This document shows, piece after piece, positions 1 to 8,776 of a DNA stretch of 64,000 bases. Each line of letters starts with the position of its first letter. Position 1 is the first letter of the stretch. Origin of the DNA: Pollutiaquabacter aromativorans. GTDB taxonomy: Bacteria; Bacteroidota; Bacteroidia; AKYH767-A; 2013-40CM-41-45. Below the pieces are notes generated by a model. The model was given only the letters and a program-made list of their open reading frames with translations. It was not told the DNA's origin and made no database searches. The translations under genes and the position numbers were made by a program. Location: the NCBI GenBank assembly GCA_049177215.1, contig CP185379.1, forward strand, positions 868,001 to 932,000. The letters are read 5' to 3'.

Positions 1-803
1 TCCTGGAAGAATTGGTCGGAACCGGTGAATCTTGGAGGGCGCCTTAATACTGCCGGCTGGGATGCCTACTTCACACTTCCGGCATCCGGCGAGTATGCCT
101 ATTTCGTCAGTTCGGAAAATTCATTGGGTGCAACGGATGTTTTCCGGATCCGACTTCCCAAGCAAATAAAGCCGGAACCGGTTGTCCTGGTCTCGGGAAG
201 AGTATTGGACGCAAAGTCAAATGCGCCCCTTGAGGCGACCATTCGGTATGAGCGGCTGCCGGAAGGCGCTTCCGCCGGTCTCGCGCGGAGTGAACCGAAA
301 GATGGTCAATACCGGATCGTGCTGCCCCGTGGCGCGCGCTTTGGATTCAGAGCCGAGGCGGCGGGTTATTTTCCAGTCAGCGCCTTTATTAACCTTGATT
401 CATTGTCGGATTACCAGGAGCTTTCACGCGACTTGTCACTTGTGCCCATGGAAGTTGGCCAGGTGGTGCGGTTGAACAACATCTTCTTTGATTTCGGGAA
501 GGCCACCTTGCAACCGGAATCCGAACCCGAACTCAGGCGAGTGATCGAGTTCATGCGCGCCAACATTCGGGCATGCGGATCGAAGTCGATGGTCATACCG
601 ATGATGTGGGGGCTGATGCGGCCAACCTCCAACTATCGAAGGAAAGAGCCGCTTCTGTTATCAGGTTCCTGATTGAAAACGGAGTAGAGGCGTCCCGCTT
701 GTTTTCGGAGGGATATGGTGAAACCCGTCCCATTACCGGAAATGACAGCGAGGAAGGACGCAGTCTGAATCGTCGGGTGGAATTCAAGATATTGAAATTG
801 TGA
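1..803 (+). CDS. OmpA-family protein, PorE-like C-terminal part (frameshifted, truncated by window edge)
   Basis: The reading frame is open from base 1, so the N-terminus lies outside the window. In order, it shows the end of a PD40-type propeller (GEYAYFVSSENSLG), a carboxypeptidase-regulatory-like beta-sandwich (VSGRVLDAKSNAPLEATI) and an OmpA peptidoglycan-binding domain (NIFFDFGKATL, then EVDGHTDDVG and SLNRRVEFKI). This domain order matches PorE, the T9SS-associated periplasmic protein, but other Bacteroidota OmpA proteins share it. The OmpA domain is split. Frame 1 runs correctly to about base 570, and the rest continues in another frame from the ATG at 573. One missing base near 565-572 would restore a normal domain. 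This is either a sequencing error or a real pseudogene. Confidence 0.8.
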
Positions 804-1036
804 TGGTGAAGAAAAGCATGGATAAAGTGAGCAATGCTGCGCTTAAGGTTCCAGTCGGAAGAAGAGCGGGAGGGTCAGTCAGGCGTAAGCAGGCTATCCT
901 GGTACGGCCCCCGTTTTTTCAAAGGTTAGAATCTTCGCCAACATACAACAGGAACGACGGCATGCTTTGAGTTATACGGCCCCGAAGGTCAATTTATTGC
1001 AACTGATAACTCCCCCCTGACCGGAGGGGCCGTTCC
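804..1036. other. intergenic region, no gene supported
   Basis: The 233 bases separate the OmpA gene from the convergent minus-strand ubiA gene. A 55-codon frame starts at 803 but has no recognisable features. A weak C-run/G-run hairpin at about 1013-1028 lacks a T-run. Nothing else could be supported. Confidence 0.4.
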
Positions 1037-1954
1037 TTACTTCAGGAAGTAGAAGTAGAAAGGAATCATGCTGAGAATTCCGATGGCGAGGTACGCCTTG
1101 GCGAAAACACTGGTGTAATGAAAGTCGCTCTTTTCTTTTGCAGTCAACACCAGATAGAGCAAGCCCGCCAGCGGAATAAGAAAGATGCCTTCCAGTTTGA
1201 AGAGGCTAACTACGGTGTTGTCGTTAAAGAAGTGATAGAGGAGGTAGGCGATCACTCCGCCGGTTACAAGGATCAGTCCGGTCGCGATTATTCGTGTTGT
1301 CGGTAGTCCGTAACGTACAGGAATGCTGTCGCAACCACCCAGGCGATCGCCTTCTAGATCTTCCGCATCCTTTAAAATCTCCCGGACGAGGCTGATCAGA
1401 AATGCAAACAGCGCGTAGACCAACACGTAGATGATGTTTCGATAGAATTCCGGTTCATATAATGCGACGGTCAGGGGAACCAGTGCCGATAAGAACGCGA
1501 TGAGGATGTTCCCGATAATGAATTTCCGCTTGTATTGGCTGGCATACATGTAAAGGGAGTAAGCGCAAAATACCTGGATCAAGCCGAGGCCCGGCCGACC
1601 GATGCGCAACGCTACGAGGAAGCCGGTCAGACACCCGAATACCGAAAGTGTCATAAACAGTTTGCGGGCAAGTTCCGGACTGATCCTGGACCCTACCGGA
1701 TTCGTACCCGGCCGGTTCTTTTCGTCAATGTATCGGTCGTAGACGTCATTGATCACATTGCCGCCGGCTGCAATCAAGACCGTCGAGAAGACGAGAAGGC
1801 AGAACGTCCACTTGTCTAAGTGCGCAGGAAATTCACCCGTAACATTCTTTTCCGTCTGGAAGGCCGGAAGAATCAGACAATAACGGACCAGAAACTGCGT
1901 CAAGGCGATGAGCAGCAGGTTGAGGGGTCGGAAGAGCCGGAGGAAATGAAACAT
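1037..1954 (-). CDS. UbiA-family prenyltransferase (geranylgeranylglycerol-phosphate geranylgeranyltransferase-like)
   Basis: This is a 305-residue polytopic membrane protein of the UbiA superfamily, which moves a prenyl chain from its diphosphate to an acceptor. The two Asp-rich metal/diphosphate motifs are clear: N69-D70-xx-D73-xxx-D77 (NDVYDRYID) and D196-xx-D199-xxx-D203 (DAEDLEGD). Seven to nine hydrophobic segments follow the family pattern. Bacteroidota homologues in this neighbourhood are usually annotated as geranylgeranylglycerol-phosphate geranylgeranyltransferase; the acceptor cannot be read from sequence. It is the last gene of the long minus-strand operon and begins 4 bases after kdsC ends. 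MenA or UbiA roles are less likely because no quinone genes are nearby. Confidence 0.85.
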   Translation of the reverse strand: MFHFLRLFRPLNLLLIALTQFLVRYCLILPAFQTEKNVTGEFPAHLDKWTFCLLVFSTVLIAAGGNVINDVYDRYIDEKNRPGTNPVGSRISPELARKLFMTLSVFGCLTGFLVALRIGRPGLGLIQVFCAYSLYMYASQYKRKFIIGNILIAFLSALVPLTVALYEPEFYRNIIYVLVYALFAFLISLVREILKDAEDLEGDRLGGCDSIPVRYGLPTTRIIATGLILVTGGVIAYLLYHFFNDNTVVSLFKLEGIFLIPLAGLLYLVLTAKEKSDFHYTSVFAKAYLAIGILSMIPFYFYFLK

Positions 1955-1958
1955 GGGT

Positions 1959-2465
1959 TCAGGCGTTCAGTCCGGGCCAGTTGCCGTGCAAACGCATGAC
2001 TTGTTCGATCACATCGCGCACACAACCGCGTCCTCCGGCCAAGGGCGAAATGTACAAGCTGATTGCCCGAATCTCCGGTGCGGCATCCGCAGGACAACAT
2101 CGTACGCCCACAATCCGCATCACGTCAAGATCCGGAAGGTCGTCGCCCATATACAACACTTCGGTTGCATTCAAATCGTGCGCTTTCAGGAATTCATTAA
2201 GAATGGATGGTTTGTCCTTCACGCCAAGGTGCACCTCGGTGATGCCAAGATTGTTCAGACGGGTACGAACGCTCTCGGATTTTCCTCCGGAGATCACGCA
2301 GATCGGATAACCGGCATGGATGGCCGCATGCAAAGCATAACCGTCCCGGATATTCATCATGCGATGCAATTCGTCCTGGAGAACGACCAGCATTCCGTCG
2401 GTCATGACCCCATCCACATCGAACACGAATGCTTTTACTCCGGACAAAAGTTCCTTGAAATTCAT
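1959..2465 (-). CDS. kdsC: KdsC-like HAD phosphatase (3-deoxy-D-manno-octulosonate 8-phosphate phosphatase)
   Basis: At 168 residues this has the length of KdsC, the cytosolic C0-type HAD phosphatase that releases Kdo from Kdo-8-phosphate for lipopolysaccharide inner core. The catalytic motif DVDGVMTDG (D16, D18) is present. Motif II is the SGG at 59-61, the conserved Lys is K83 (GVKDK), and the metal-binding GDD is at 107-109. A cap domain is absent, as usual for tetrameric KdsC enzymes. It sits between DUF2520 and ubiA, an arrangement common in Bacteroidota. No kdsA, kdsB or kdsD lies in the window, so the substrate is inferred from the family. Confidence 0.88.
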   Translation of the reverse strand: MNFKELLSGVKAFVFDVDGVMTDGMLVVLQDELHRMMNIRDGYALHAAIHAGYPICVISGGKSESVRTRLNNLGITEVHLGVKDKPSILNEFLKAHDLNATEVLYMGDDLPDLDVMRIVGVRCCPADAAPEIRAISLYISPLAGGRGCVRDVIEQVMRLHGNWPGLNA

Positions 2466-2491
2466 GCGACCGAAGATAGCGATTTCGCCAT

Positions 2492-3256
2492 TTACCTTTT
2501 TACAGCGGCGATGCCATCGCTCATCAAACGGTAAAGTGACCTGAGCCGGGGATCGGTAGCGAGCAAGCTTAAATGCTTTTGCATGGTCTTACGATCACCT
2601 CTCCGTGCAGGTCCTGTTTGAGCTGCTAAAGGGTGCAGTGCAATGGCTTTTTCTGTCGTCTCACGAATGAGGGGATAAAGCAAGCGGAAGGGGAGTCGAT
2701 GTCGTTGCAGGAGGGAGGATGACAAATAAAGCAGGTGGTTCGTGAAATTATTGGAAATGACTGCAGCCAGGTGTAACCATTGACGTTGCTCAGACGAGAC
2801 AGCCACCACTTCTTCGGAAATGGATTTCCCCAACAGGTTCAGTTTTCGGCGTAGCTGCGGGGTGCGCGCTTCGATCAGGATCGGAATGTGTCGCATTCGA
2901 AGTGGCCGATCGGTGGAAAAACTCTGAAGCGGATAGAAGACCCCGGCATTCGGAAATTTTCGCCCGAATACCGTGAGCGGAACGTTTCCGGCTGTATGGA
3001 CAATCAGCTGTTTCGTGGCGGGGATTGATTTCAATATTGCCGGAATCGCGTCATCCGGCACAGCAAGGAGAATGATATCGGCAGATGTGTCAAGTTCCCG
3101 GATATCCTTGAGGTGATTCGATCCAAGCTTTCGGGCTAGACTCCTGGCCCGGTGCATTCCTTTTCCGTGTACCTGAACGATCCTATGGCCGGCTTTCTTT
3201 AAGGCGAGAGCGAGCTGTTGCCCTACGTTTCCGGCGCCGATCAGAACGATGTTCAT
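2492..3256 (-). CDS. Rossmann-fold/DUF2520 domain protein
   Basis: A 254-residue cytosolic protein. The N-terminus MNIVLIGAGNVGQQLA is a GxGxxG NAD(P)-binding Rossmann start (residues 8-13). The C-terminal all-helical half (from about residue 120, FYPLQSFS) is the DUF2520 dimerisation domain, related to 6-phosphogluconate and pyrroline-carboxylate reductase folds. It may be an oxidoreductase, but no substrate is known for the family. It follows ccmF directly (stop and start only a base apart) and precedes kdsC by 26 bases, so it is co-transcribed with the cytochrome c maturation genes. This order recurs in Bacteroidota; what links the functions is not known to me. Confidence 0.85.
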   Translation of the reverse strand: MNIVLIGAGNVGQQLALALKKAGHRIVQVHGKGMHRARSLARKLGSNHLKDIRELDTSADIILLAVPDDAIPAILKSIPATKQLIVHTAGNVPLTVFGRKFPNAGVFYPLQSFSTDRPLRMRHIPILIEARTPQLRRKLNLLGKSISEEVVAVSSEQRQWLHLAAVISNNFTNHLLYLSSSLLQRHRLPFRLLYPLIRETTEKAIALHPLAAQTGPARRGDRKTMQKHLSLLATDPRLRSLYRLMSDGIAAVKR

Positions 3257-3257
3257 G

Positions 3258-5678
3258 TTATTGTGAATCGGAAGATTGGTTCACTCGGATCCGGTGTCGA
3301 ACAGCCAGCACGGTTCCCAGGATCATCATCACACACCCGATCCAAAGGATATTGATGCCCGGGAAGATGATCGCTTTCATGATCACGAAATCGCGCTTGT
3401 TGCTCTTCTTTTCCCGTATGAGCAACTCGATCTTACCCGTGTTGGGGTCGATCTTGTTGAAGTCGAACTGTAGCCCGAGTTCGTCCACCGAAGCGGGTTT
3501 CGTGTACATCGACATGTCCCGGATCAAAAAGATCGGCTCCGGCGTATAGGTTCGCTTGTTGATGTCCTGCACAATCAGCTTGGCGCCAACCGCGATGTCA
3601 TGTTCATGCAAATGCTCGGTCTCGGAAGCGGGTTGCTTATCGAGTGCTTCCAGGATGACGAACGAATTGCTGGTAAAGACCGTATCGCCGATCGCCATCA
3701 TATGCGATTTCGGAGCCTGGTAATCCGAGGTGTCGCCCGAACCTTTTTTCTCTAATTCGGCATAGGTGATGTGCGTGTAAATATCGCGCGTCAGGAAATG
3801 CTTGGTGGCGGGTTCTGCCACATTTCCCATGCGCTCATTCAACTGGACGAACGGGCGCAATTCGAAAGCCTGTTGCTTCTGACCGGTTTCATCTTGTGTA
3901 AAATAGCCGATCTTATAATAAACGTGAATGCCTTCCTGTTCCTTGCCAGTATAGGTGACATAATAAGGCCCCATCGGTAAAGTGTCCAGACCTTGTTCCA
4001 GCATGATGTTCTCGCGGTTGGGAAAATCCTTACCGAGGTCGATGTTTTTCAGGTTTTGTGAGATCACCTGCTTCTTTCCGTTCGAGATCAATGCGCCACA
4101 GAGGATCAGACCCATGCCGATGTGCGCGATGGAGGCGCCTGCGTTCCGGAATTTCCCCTTCAGCACCCGGATGAAATAATCGAGGTTGGCCGTCACCGCG
4201 AAGAGTGAAGCGAACAGAAGTGCATAATAGTGGTAACGGAAGGATCCCAGCGCCAATACGAGCAGGACCGTTAGGATGGAAGCCGTCAAGAGGGAAAGAC
4301 TGATCTTGTTCAACCAGGTTTTCCAGTCGCTTTGCTTGTAGCGGAAATATTGGGCGACCGCAATCAGCAGACTGAGCAGGATCGCCACCGGTACTTGCCA
4401 GCGGTTGTAATGATCGATCGGGTCGGCCGGAGGAGCCAGCTTGGTTCCGAACAATTTATTGATGACCGGTGTCGAGGTGGTAAAGGTGATCTGCAGGGAA
4501 CCGATGACGAGTACCAGCATGCCGATGAACATCCAGAATTCCCGCGAAGAGAAATGCTCCTCTTCCGGTCCCAAAGGTATCCCCTTGCGGTTTCGGAATA
4601 AGAGAAAGCCAGCCAGTACAACGAAGAACAACATGTACACCAATAGCTGCCCCGACATTCCGAGATCGGTAAAGGCGTGTACGGAAGAATTCCCCAGGAT
4701 ACCGGAACGTGTCAGAAAGGTAGAGTAGAGGATAAAGAAGAATGTAACGACCGCCAGGATGTAGTTCGACCATAAGGCACGACCGCGATGCTTGTAGATC
4801 AACATCACGTGCCCCAGGCCGGTGAGCGTCATCCAGGGGACCAGGGAGGCGTTTTCAACCGGATCCCAGGCCCAGAAGCCGCCGAAACTAAGCGACTCAT
4901 AAGCCCACGCAGCACCCATCAGGATACCGGTACCCAGGATCATGATGCTGAAAAAGGTCCACGGCAGCGCAGGACGGATCCATTGATCGTATTGTTTGCG
5001 CAATAGGCCACCGATGGCATAGGCGAACGGGACGATGGTGGTCGCAAAACCGAGGAAAAGGGTAGGAGGATGAATCGTCATCCAGTAATTCTGGAGCAGC
5101 GGGTTCAAGCCGCGTCCGTCTTTAAGCCGTTGCAGGTAATCGGGAAAGCGAATGAAAGGCAATTGGGCGAAATCCGGGTGCTCTCTTAGCAAGGTGAAAG
5201 GATTACTGCCGAGCTTGTAGCCAAAGACAATAACACCCAGGATCATTGATGCGAGAAAAACCTGCGCAAGCGATACGATGAACATGACCGAATTCTCCCA
5301 AACCCCGCTTCTTCTGATCAGGATCAGGCCCAGCATGACATGCCAGAAGGTCCATAATAGAAAACTGCCTTCCTGCCCTTCCCATAGACAGGAAAGGATG
5401 TACCGCATCGGCATTTGGGTATTGCTGTGTTCCCAAACGTAATAGTATTCGAATCGATGTTGTGTGATGAGGAAGAGCAAGAGAACGATGATTCCGATCA
5501 CCGAGCCTGCGTGCACGAGGAAGGCTCGTCGCCCAAGGCTTTTCCAGCTATCGTCCCCGGATTTGTGACCATACCAATACGCGGTCGCAGCCAAAAGCGA
5601 AGCGGTAAAGGATAGTATGACGAACAGGTTGCCGATCCAACCCCACCAAAGCTGTTCGCCGATATAAGATATCTCCAT
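3258..5678 (-). CDS. ccmF: CcmF-like cytochrome c haem lyase subunit
   Basis: An 806-residue polytopic inner-membrane protein that attaches haem to apocytochrome c in system I maturation. The WWD-type haem-handling motif is at 266-282 (WAWDPVENASLVPW in its core). Other family motifs are WEGQEGSFLLW (99-109) and MTIHPPTLFLG (200-210) with a conserved His. A large periplasmic segment lies near the C-terminus (about 530-760) before a last membrane helix. It is longer than the roughly 650 residues of proteobacterial CcmF. It lies directly after ccmE in a ccmB-C-D-E-F operon. CcmH and CcmI genes are not seen in the window. Confidence 0.92.
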   Translation of the reverse strand: MEISYIGEQLWWGWIGNLFVILSFTASLLAATAYWYGHKSGDDSWKSLGRRAFLVHAGSVIGIIVLLLFLITQHRFEYYYVWEHSNTQMPMRYILSCLWEGQEGSFLLWTFWHVMLGLILIRRSGVWENSVMFIVSLAQVFLASMILGVIVFGYKLGSNPFTLLREHPDFAQLPFIRFPDYLQRLKDGRGLNPLLQNYWMTIHPPTLFLGFATTIVPFAYAIGGLLRKQYDQWIRPALPWTFFSIMILGTGILMGAAWAYESLSFGGFWAWDPVENASLVPWMTLTGLGHVMLIYKHRGRALWSNYILAVVTFFFILYSTFLTRSGILGNSSVHAFTDLGMSGQLLVYMLFFVVLAGFLLFRNRKGIPLGPEEEHFSSREFWMFIGMLVLVIGSLQITFTTSTPVINKLFGTKLAPPADPIDHYNRWQVPVAILLSLLIAVAQYFRYKQSDWKTWLNKISLSLLTASILTVLLVLALGSFRYHYYALLFASLFAVTANLDYFIRVLKGKFRNAGASIAHIGMGLILCGALISNGKKQVISQNLKNIDLGKDFPNRENIMLEQGLDTLPMGPYYVTYTGKEQEGIHVYYKIGYFTQDETGQKQQAFELRPFVQLNERMGNVAEPATKHFLTRDIYTHITYAELEKKGSGDTSDYQAPKSHMMAIGDTVFTSNSFVILEALDKQPASETEHLHEHDIAVGAKLIVQDINKRTYTPEPIFLIRDMSMYTKPASVDELGLQFDFNKIDPNTGKIELLIREKKSNKRDFVIMKAIIFPGINILWIGCVMMILGTVLAVRHRIRVNQSSDSQ

Positions 5679-5715
5679 AGAAGTTGCGTTCGACGGTCGT
5701 GTCTGTCAGCTGATA

Positions 5716-6123
5716 TCAGACACCGTCGGTTTGGGCGCCTTTCATCTCAGGGCTGCCGTTGTTGTATTTCGAAGGACATTTCATCAATACATCGGATGCC
5801 GCGAATTCGTCTCCGTTCATCTTTCCGATCACAACGATTTGTTCCGACTTGTCGAAGTCCTGTGGACGTGCTTTATGTAAGATCACTTTTCGCTCTTGCC
5901 CGTCGTTATCGACCAGAAAAAAGGTGAACAAGTCGGCATTAGCCTGTGGGTTGTATTCTTGCGGCTTCTCCTTCGCTAACTTCCCGACAACATGGTAGGT
6001 CTTGTTGGGATGATCCGCGGCTATACTGAACGAAGCATAGGTGCTCGAGTCCGCTACGGTACTCAGGATAGCGGCAATGGCCACCGCGATAATGACGATG
6101 GCGATGATATGGGATTTTTTCAT
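5716..6123 (-). CDS. ccmE: CcmE-like haem chaperone, CxxxY variant
   Basis: A 135-residue protein with an N-terminal signal anchor (residues 5-21) and a periplasmic OB-fold, matching CcmE, which carries haem from CcmC to CcmF. The covalent haem-binding motif of most CcmE proteins is HxxxY. Here the same place reads C116-P-S-K-Y120, so Cys replaces His. CxxxY variants are known from some sulfate reducers and archaea, usually with a reduced Ccm set. The gene sits between ccmD and ccmF, which supports the assignment. A TAATTTTG box on the minus strand just upstream (6161-6168) may give an internal promoter. Confidence 0.9.
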   Translation of the reverse strand: MKKSHIIAIVIIAVAIAAILSTVADSSTYASFSIAADHPNKTYHVVGKLAKEKPQEYNPQANADLFTFFLVDNDGQERKVILHKARPQDFDKSEQIVVIGKMNGDEFAASDVLMKCPSKYNNGSPEMKGAQTDGV

Positions 6124-6160
6124 GGGGACAGCCCGAAATCCGCAGCGGGATTCCGAACTG

Positions 6161-6168
6161 CAAAATTA
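6161..6168 (-). promoter_or_regulatory. possible -7 box (TAATTTTG) upstream of ccmE
   Basis: Read on the minus strand the bases spell TAATTTTG, followed by C, matching the Bacteroidota TAnnTTTG -7 element. It lies 38 bases before the ccmE start, in an 88-base gap. No clear TTTG -33 box was identified, so this is tentative. Confidence 0.35.
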
Positions 6169-6211
6169 GCGATAAAAAGGTATAGAGTGTGAGGGCGTAA
6201 CCTATTGAAAA

Positions 6212-6427
6212 CTAGCTCTTTTTATTCTCCAGGCGGCGTAGTTTCCGGTCTATGCCGATCAGGTAAATGAACAGCCCAAGAAAAATGACTGCCAGTACGG
6301 CAATTACGACATTGATTTTTCCATTGGATCGCCAGGTGTCGGCCATGTCGATCTCGGAAGTCGACTGTGCCAGTAAGGTGTAACTGCTTAGCAGGAAAAG
6401 TAGCAGGACGGACAGTTGGCGTTTCAT
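6212..6427 (-). CDS. CcmD-like small membrane protein
   Basis: A 71-residue protein with a signal-like N-terminus (residues 1-20), a short exposed stretch and one hydrophobic helix (about 38-60) followed by a basic tail (RKLRRLENKK). This is the layout of the CcmD-family small proteins encoded beside ccmC and ccmE in Bacteroidota. Proteobacterial CcmD stabilises the CcmABC-CcmE complex at haem release; the same role is inferred from position. Sequence conservation in such short proteins is low, so context carries most of the call. Confidence 0.75.
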   Translation of the reverse strand: MKRQLSVLLLFLLSSYTLLAQSTSEIDMADTWRSNGKINVVIAVLAVIFLGLFIYLIGIDRKLRRLENKKS

Positions 6428-6460
6428 CGTGGAAGGTCGGTTGAGCGGGTGGAGACGAAG

Positions 6461-8065
6461 TTAAGGTTTTTGGATTATCAAGCTGGCTCTGGCAGGTGTT
6501 CCATCTGATCCTACCAGCCATACCTGATAGATGCCTGCTGTGAGTGAGGTGAGCGGCAGGGTGGAGTCAATTGAATCGAGTGTTCCTTGAAGGCTGCTTC
6601 GCCCTACCTGATCGAAGATGTGATAGCTGCAGGGGAATTTCAAGAGGCCGGGTTCCCGTATGCTGAGTTGTTGAGTAGCCGGCTGTGGATAAAAGGAAAG
6701 TGTCTCAAGCGACGTGTTCGTCTGGCTGATGTTGGTGAAAGTGTAGCAAGCCGAATCAGTTGTCCAGTTCGGTTGCACCGCCGTCAATTGGCTGTAGTAC
6801 GCGGTAGGAACTGTCGTGTTGCTTACAGGTGAAAGGTTGATCGCGATCGGGGTAACGGTAGAATCGTGTTCGTTCAAAGCAGTCTCCAGGCAACCGCTGA
6901 TGCCGGATGCATCGGTTGCGATCGTCAGGGCATTCCAGGGGTAGGCAGCGGAAATGCGCCGGCTGCCACCCAGTAATACTCCGCCATCGGCTTGTTGCAA
7001 CATTGACCCGAAGCGCTGATCGCGGCTGGTGCTGAATGCGTATGAATTGAACCACTCGGTGAGCAGGTTGCCGCTGAATTTTACCAGGAACAGCCAGGGA
7101 TTCAAGGTCCCGGGCCGAAGTACTTCACCACCGATCAGAAATCCTCCATCCGGTGTGCCAGTCATGCCCAGCGCTGTTTCATTGAGTTGATAGGTCCCGA
7201 AACTGAGTTGGTAAATTCGGGCGAAGGAAGGAGTTCCGTTTACATCCGTGCGGAGCAGCAATACATCTTCTCCGGTAGGTCCGCCTTTGCCTGCCAATTG
7301 GTAGCTGCCATTGTCAGCCTGGACAAGCGAATAGGCGGCATCGTAGATCCCGGTTGCGTAGCGCGTGAACCAGTAATAATTCCCGGAGGTGTCCAGCTTG
7401 CTCAGAAACGCCCCGCTGCTGCCATTGGCGTCTTCCGTAGTTCCGGCAATGGCATACTGATCGTCGCTCGTTCGGATCATCGAATTGCCTGATTCACGCG
7501 CCGAGGAACCGATAGATTGTGACCAGAGCAGATTGCCATCCTCGGTACCGCGAATGACCAACATATCCTCGTAGCGGGCAGTGGAGTCGGTCAACACCGT
7601 CCCCCCGGCCATGAACCCTCCGTCAGCGAGCGGTATCAGGCTCGACAAATCACAGCGTAGTCCGATGTTATATCGCCGGGCCCAAAGCAGGCTGCCTGCC
7701 GTATCCGTGCGTACCAATAACAGATCGGATGTGTTGGCGTTACCGGAATGTACGCTCGCGGCAAACAGGTAACCTTGATCCCCGTAGGAGCAACCGGCAG
7801 TAACATACAATAAGGTATCGGTCAGTTGATAGGAAACTGACCAGACGTAGTTGCGGAATTCATCGTATTTGACAAGATCGAGGTACCCGGTATTCCCCAG
7901 GGCTGAATGCCCGGCCAACAGGCTCCCCTGGTCCGGTGCCGCTAACAGTATACTTCCCATCGAACCATCATCATGCGTACGGGTCGCCTGGAATTGTAAG
8001 GGTTGGGCTTGGGTGCATAAATGTAAGAGCAGAGAAGACAAGGTCAGGAAGAAAAGTCGTTTCAT
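6461..8065 (-). CDS. T9SS type A sorting-domain protein with propeller-like repeats
   Basis: A 534-residue secreted protein. It has a cleavable signal peptide (1-20, ending CTQAQ) and a C-terminal T9SS type A domain (from about 452, LETLSFYPQPATQQLSI, ending GIYQVWLVGSDG and SLIIQKP). Between them are repeated blocks of the type GGFMAGGTV and DLLLVRTDTAGSLLWA, each about 45-50 residues, as in delta-60 or SBBP-type beta-propellers. It should cross the outer membrane and be released or anchored at the surface. Its place inside the ccm operon, 11 bases after ccmC, is unexpected. No enzyme motif was seen, and the function is unknown. Confidence 0.85.
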   Translation of the reverse strand: MKRLFFLTLSSLLLHLCTQAQPLQFQATRTHDDGSMGSILLAAPDQGSLLAGHSALGNTGYLDLVKYDEFRNYVWSVSYQLTDTLLYVTAGCSYGDQGYLFAASVHSGNANTSDLLLVRTDTAGSLLWARRYNIGLRCDLSSLIPLADGGFMAGGTVLTDSTARYEDMLVIRGTEDGNLLWSQSIGSSARESGNSMIRTSDDQYAIAGTTEDANGSSGAFLSKLDTSGNYYWFTRYATGIYDAAYSLVQADNGSYQLAGKGGPTGEDVLLLRTDVNGTPSFARIYQLSFGTYQLNETALGMTGTPDGGFLIGGEVLRPGTLNPWLFLVKFSGNLLTEWFNSYAFSTSRDQRFGSMLQQADGGVLLGGSRRISAAYPWNALTIATDASGISGCLETALNEHDSTVTPIAINLSPVSNTTVPTAYYSQLTAVQPNWTTDSACYTFTNISQTNTSLETLSFYPQPATQQLSIREPGLLKFPCSYHIFDQVGRSSLQGTLDSIDSTLPLTSLTAGIYQVWLVGSDGTPARASLIIQKP

Positions 8066-8076
8066 GTGCGGGTAGG

Positions 8077-8748
8077 TTATAGCTCTTCCTTTTCACGGAT
8101 CAGCCGTTTCAGGCGAATGCGAACTTCCGTAATCCAGGCCATGAGCAATCCCCATCCTAGTACGGCCGGGTAGAAGATGGTCCGCATGCGTGAATCCAGA
8201 TCATAGGAACTGAAGCCGGGATTCCCTCCGTTGCCGGGATGCAGGGAATCGGTCATGCGGGGCAGAATCATGATGAAGACGATCATCAGCGAAAAGGCGA
8301 AGATGCTGTAAACGGCTGTGATCCTCGCGCGCTTATGCTCATCTTCCATCGAGCCGCGCAGGATGAGATAAGCGAAGTAAACCAACATCGTAGCGGCCGC
8401 GCCGTTCAACTTGGCGTCGTTTACCCACCAGGCTCCCCAGGTGTTGCGGGCCCAGATGCTGCCGGTGATCAGGCCCAGTATGCCGACCACCACACCGGTC
8501 CGGACACACTCGTCGGCGCGAAGGTCGTCATCAAGATTCCCTTTGCGCAGATAACGGATGCCGAAGATGAGTGCGGCCATCATCAAGCCCATCATCGAAA
8601 ACCACATGGTCACATGATAGAACAGGTTGCGGATCGTTTCATGCAGGATGGCAAGTCGGGGAACCGGGATGAGCATTCCTCCGACGATCGCGTAGAGTAC
8701 GAGCAGCAGGGAAAGCCATTTCCACCAGGCGAGTCCGGCAATCTTCAT
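8077..8748 (-). CDS. ccmC: CcmC-like haem exporter/lyase
   Basis: A 223-residue inner-membrane protein with six predicted helices, matching CcmC, which loads haem onto CcmE. The tryptophan-rich haem-handling motif is at 104-114 (WGAWWVNDAKL), a variant of the usual WGTWWVWDARL. Candidate axial histidines are H36 (LHETIRN) and H45 (FYHVTMWF) before the motif, and the His in DSLHPGNGG after it. It follows ccmB by 28 bases. A CcmA ATPase is not encoded in the window. Confidence 0.9.
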   Translation of the reverse strand: MKIAGLAWWKWLSLLLVLYAIVGGMLIPVPRLAILHETIRNLFYHVTMWFSMMGLMMAALIFGIRYLRKGNLDDDLRADECVRTGVVVGILGLITGSIWARNTWGAWWVNDAKLNGAAATMLVYFAYLILRGSMEDEHKRARITAVYSIFAFSLMIVFIMILPRMTDSLHPGNGGNPGFSSYDLDSRMRTIFYPAVLGWGLLMAWITEVRIRLKRLIREKEEL

Positions 8749-8776
8749 GAGTTGTGGTGTTGATTGGGTTGGTAGT

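Noticed and set aside
803..970. 55-codon frame after the OmpA gene
   Set aside because: Short, basic, without hydrophobic pattern or family features, and ending in a region with no conservation clue.
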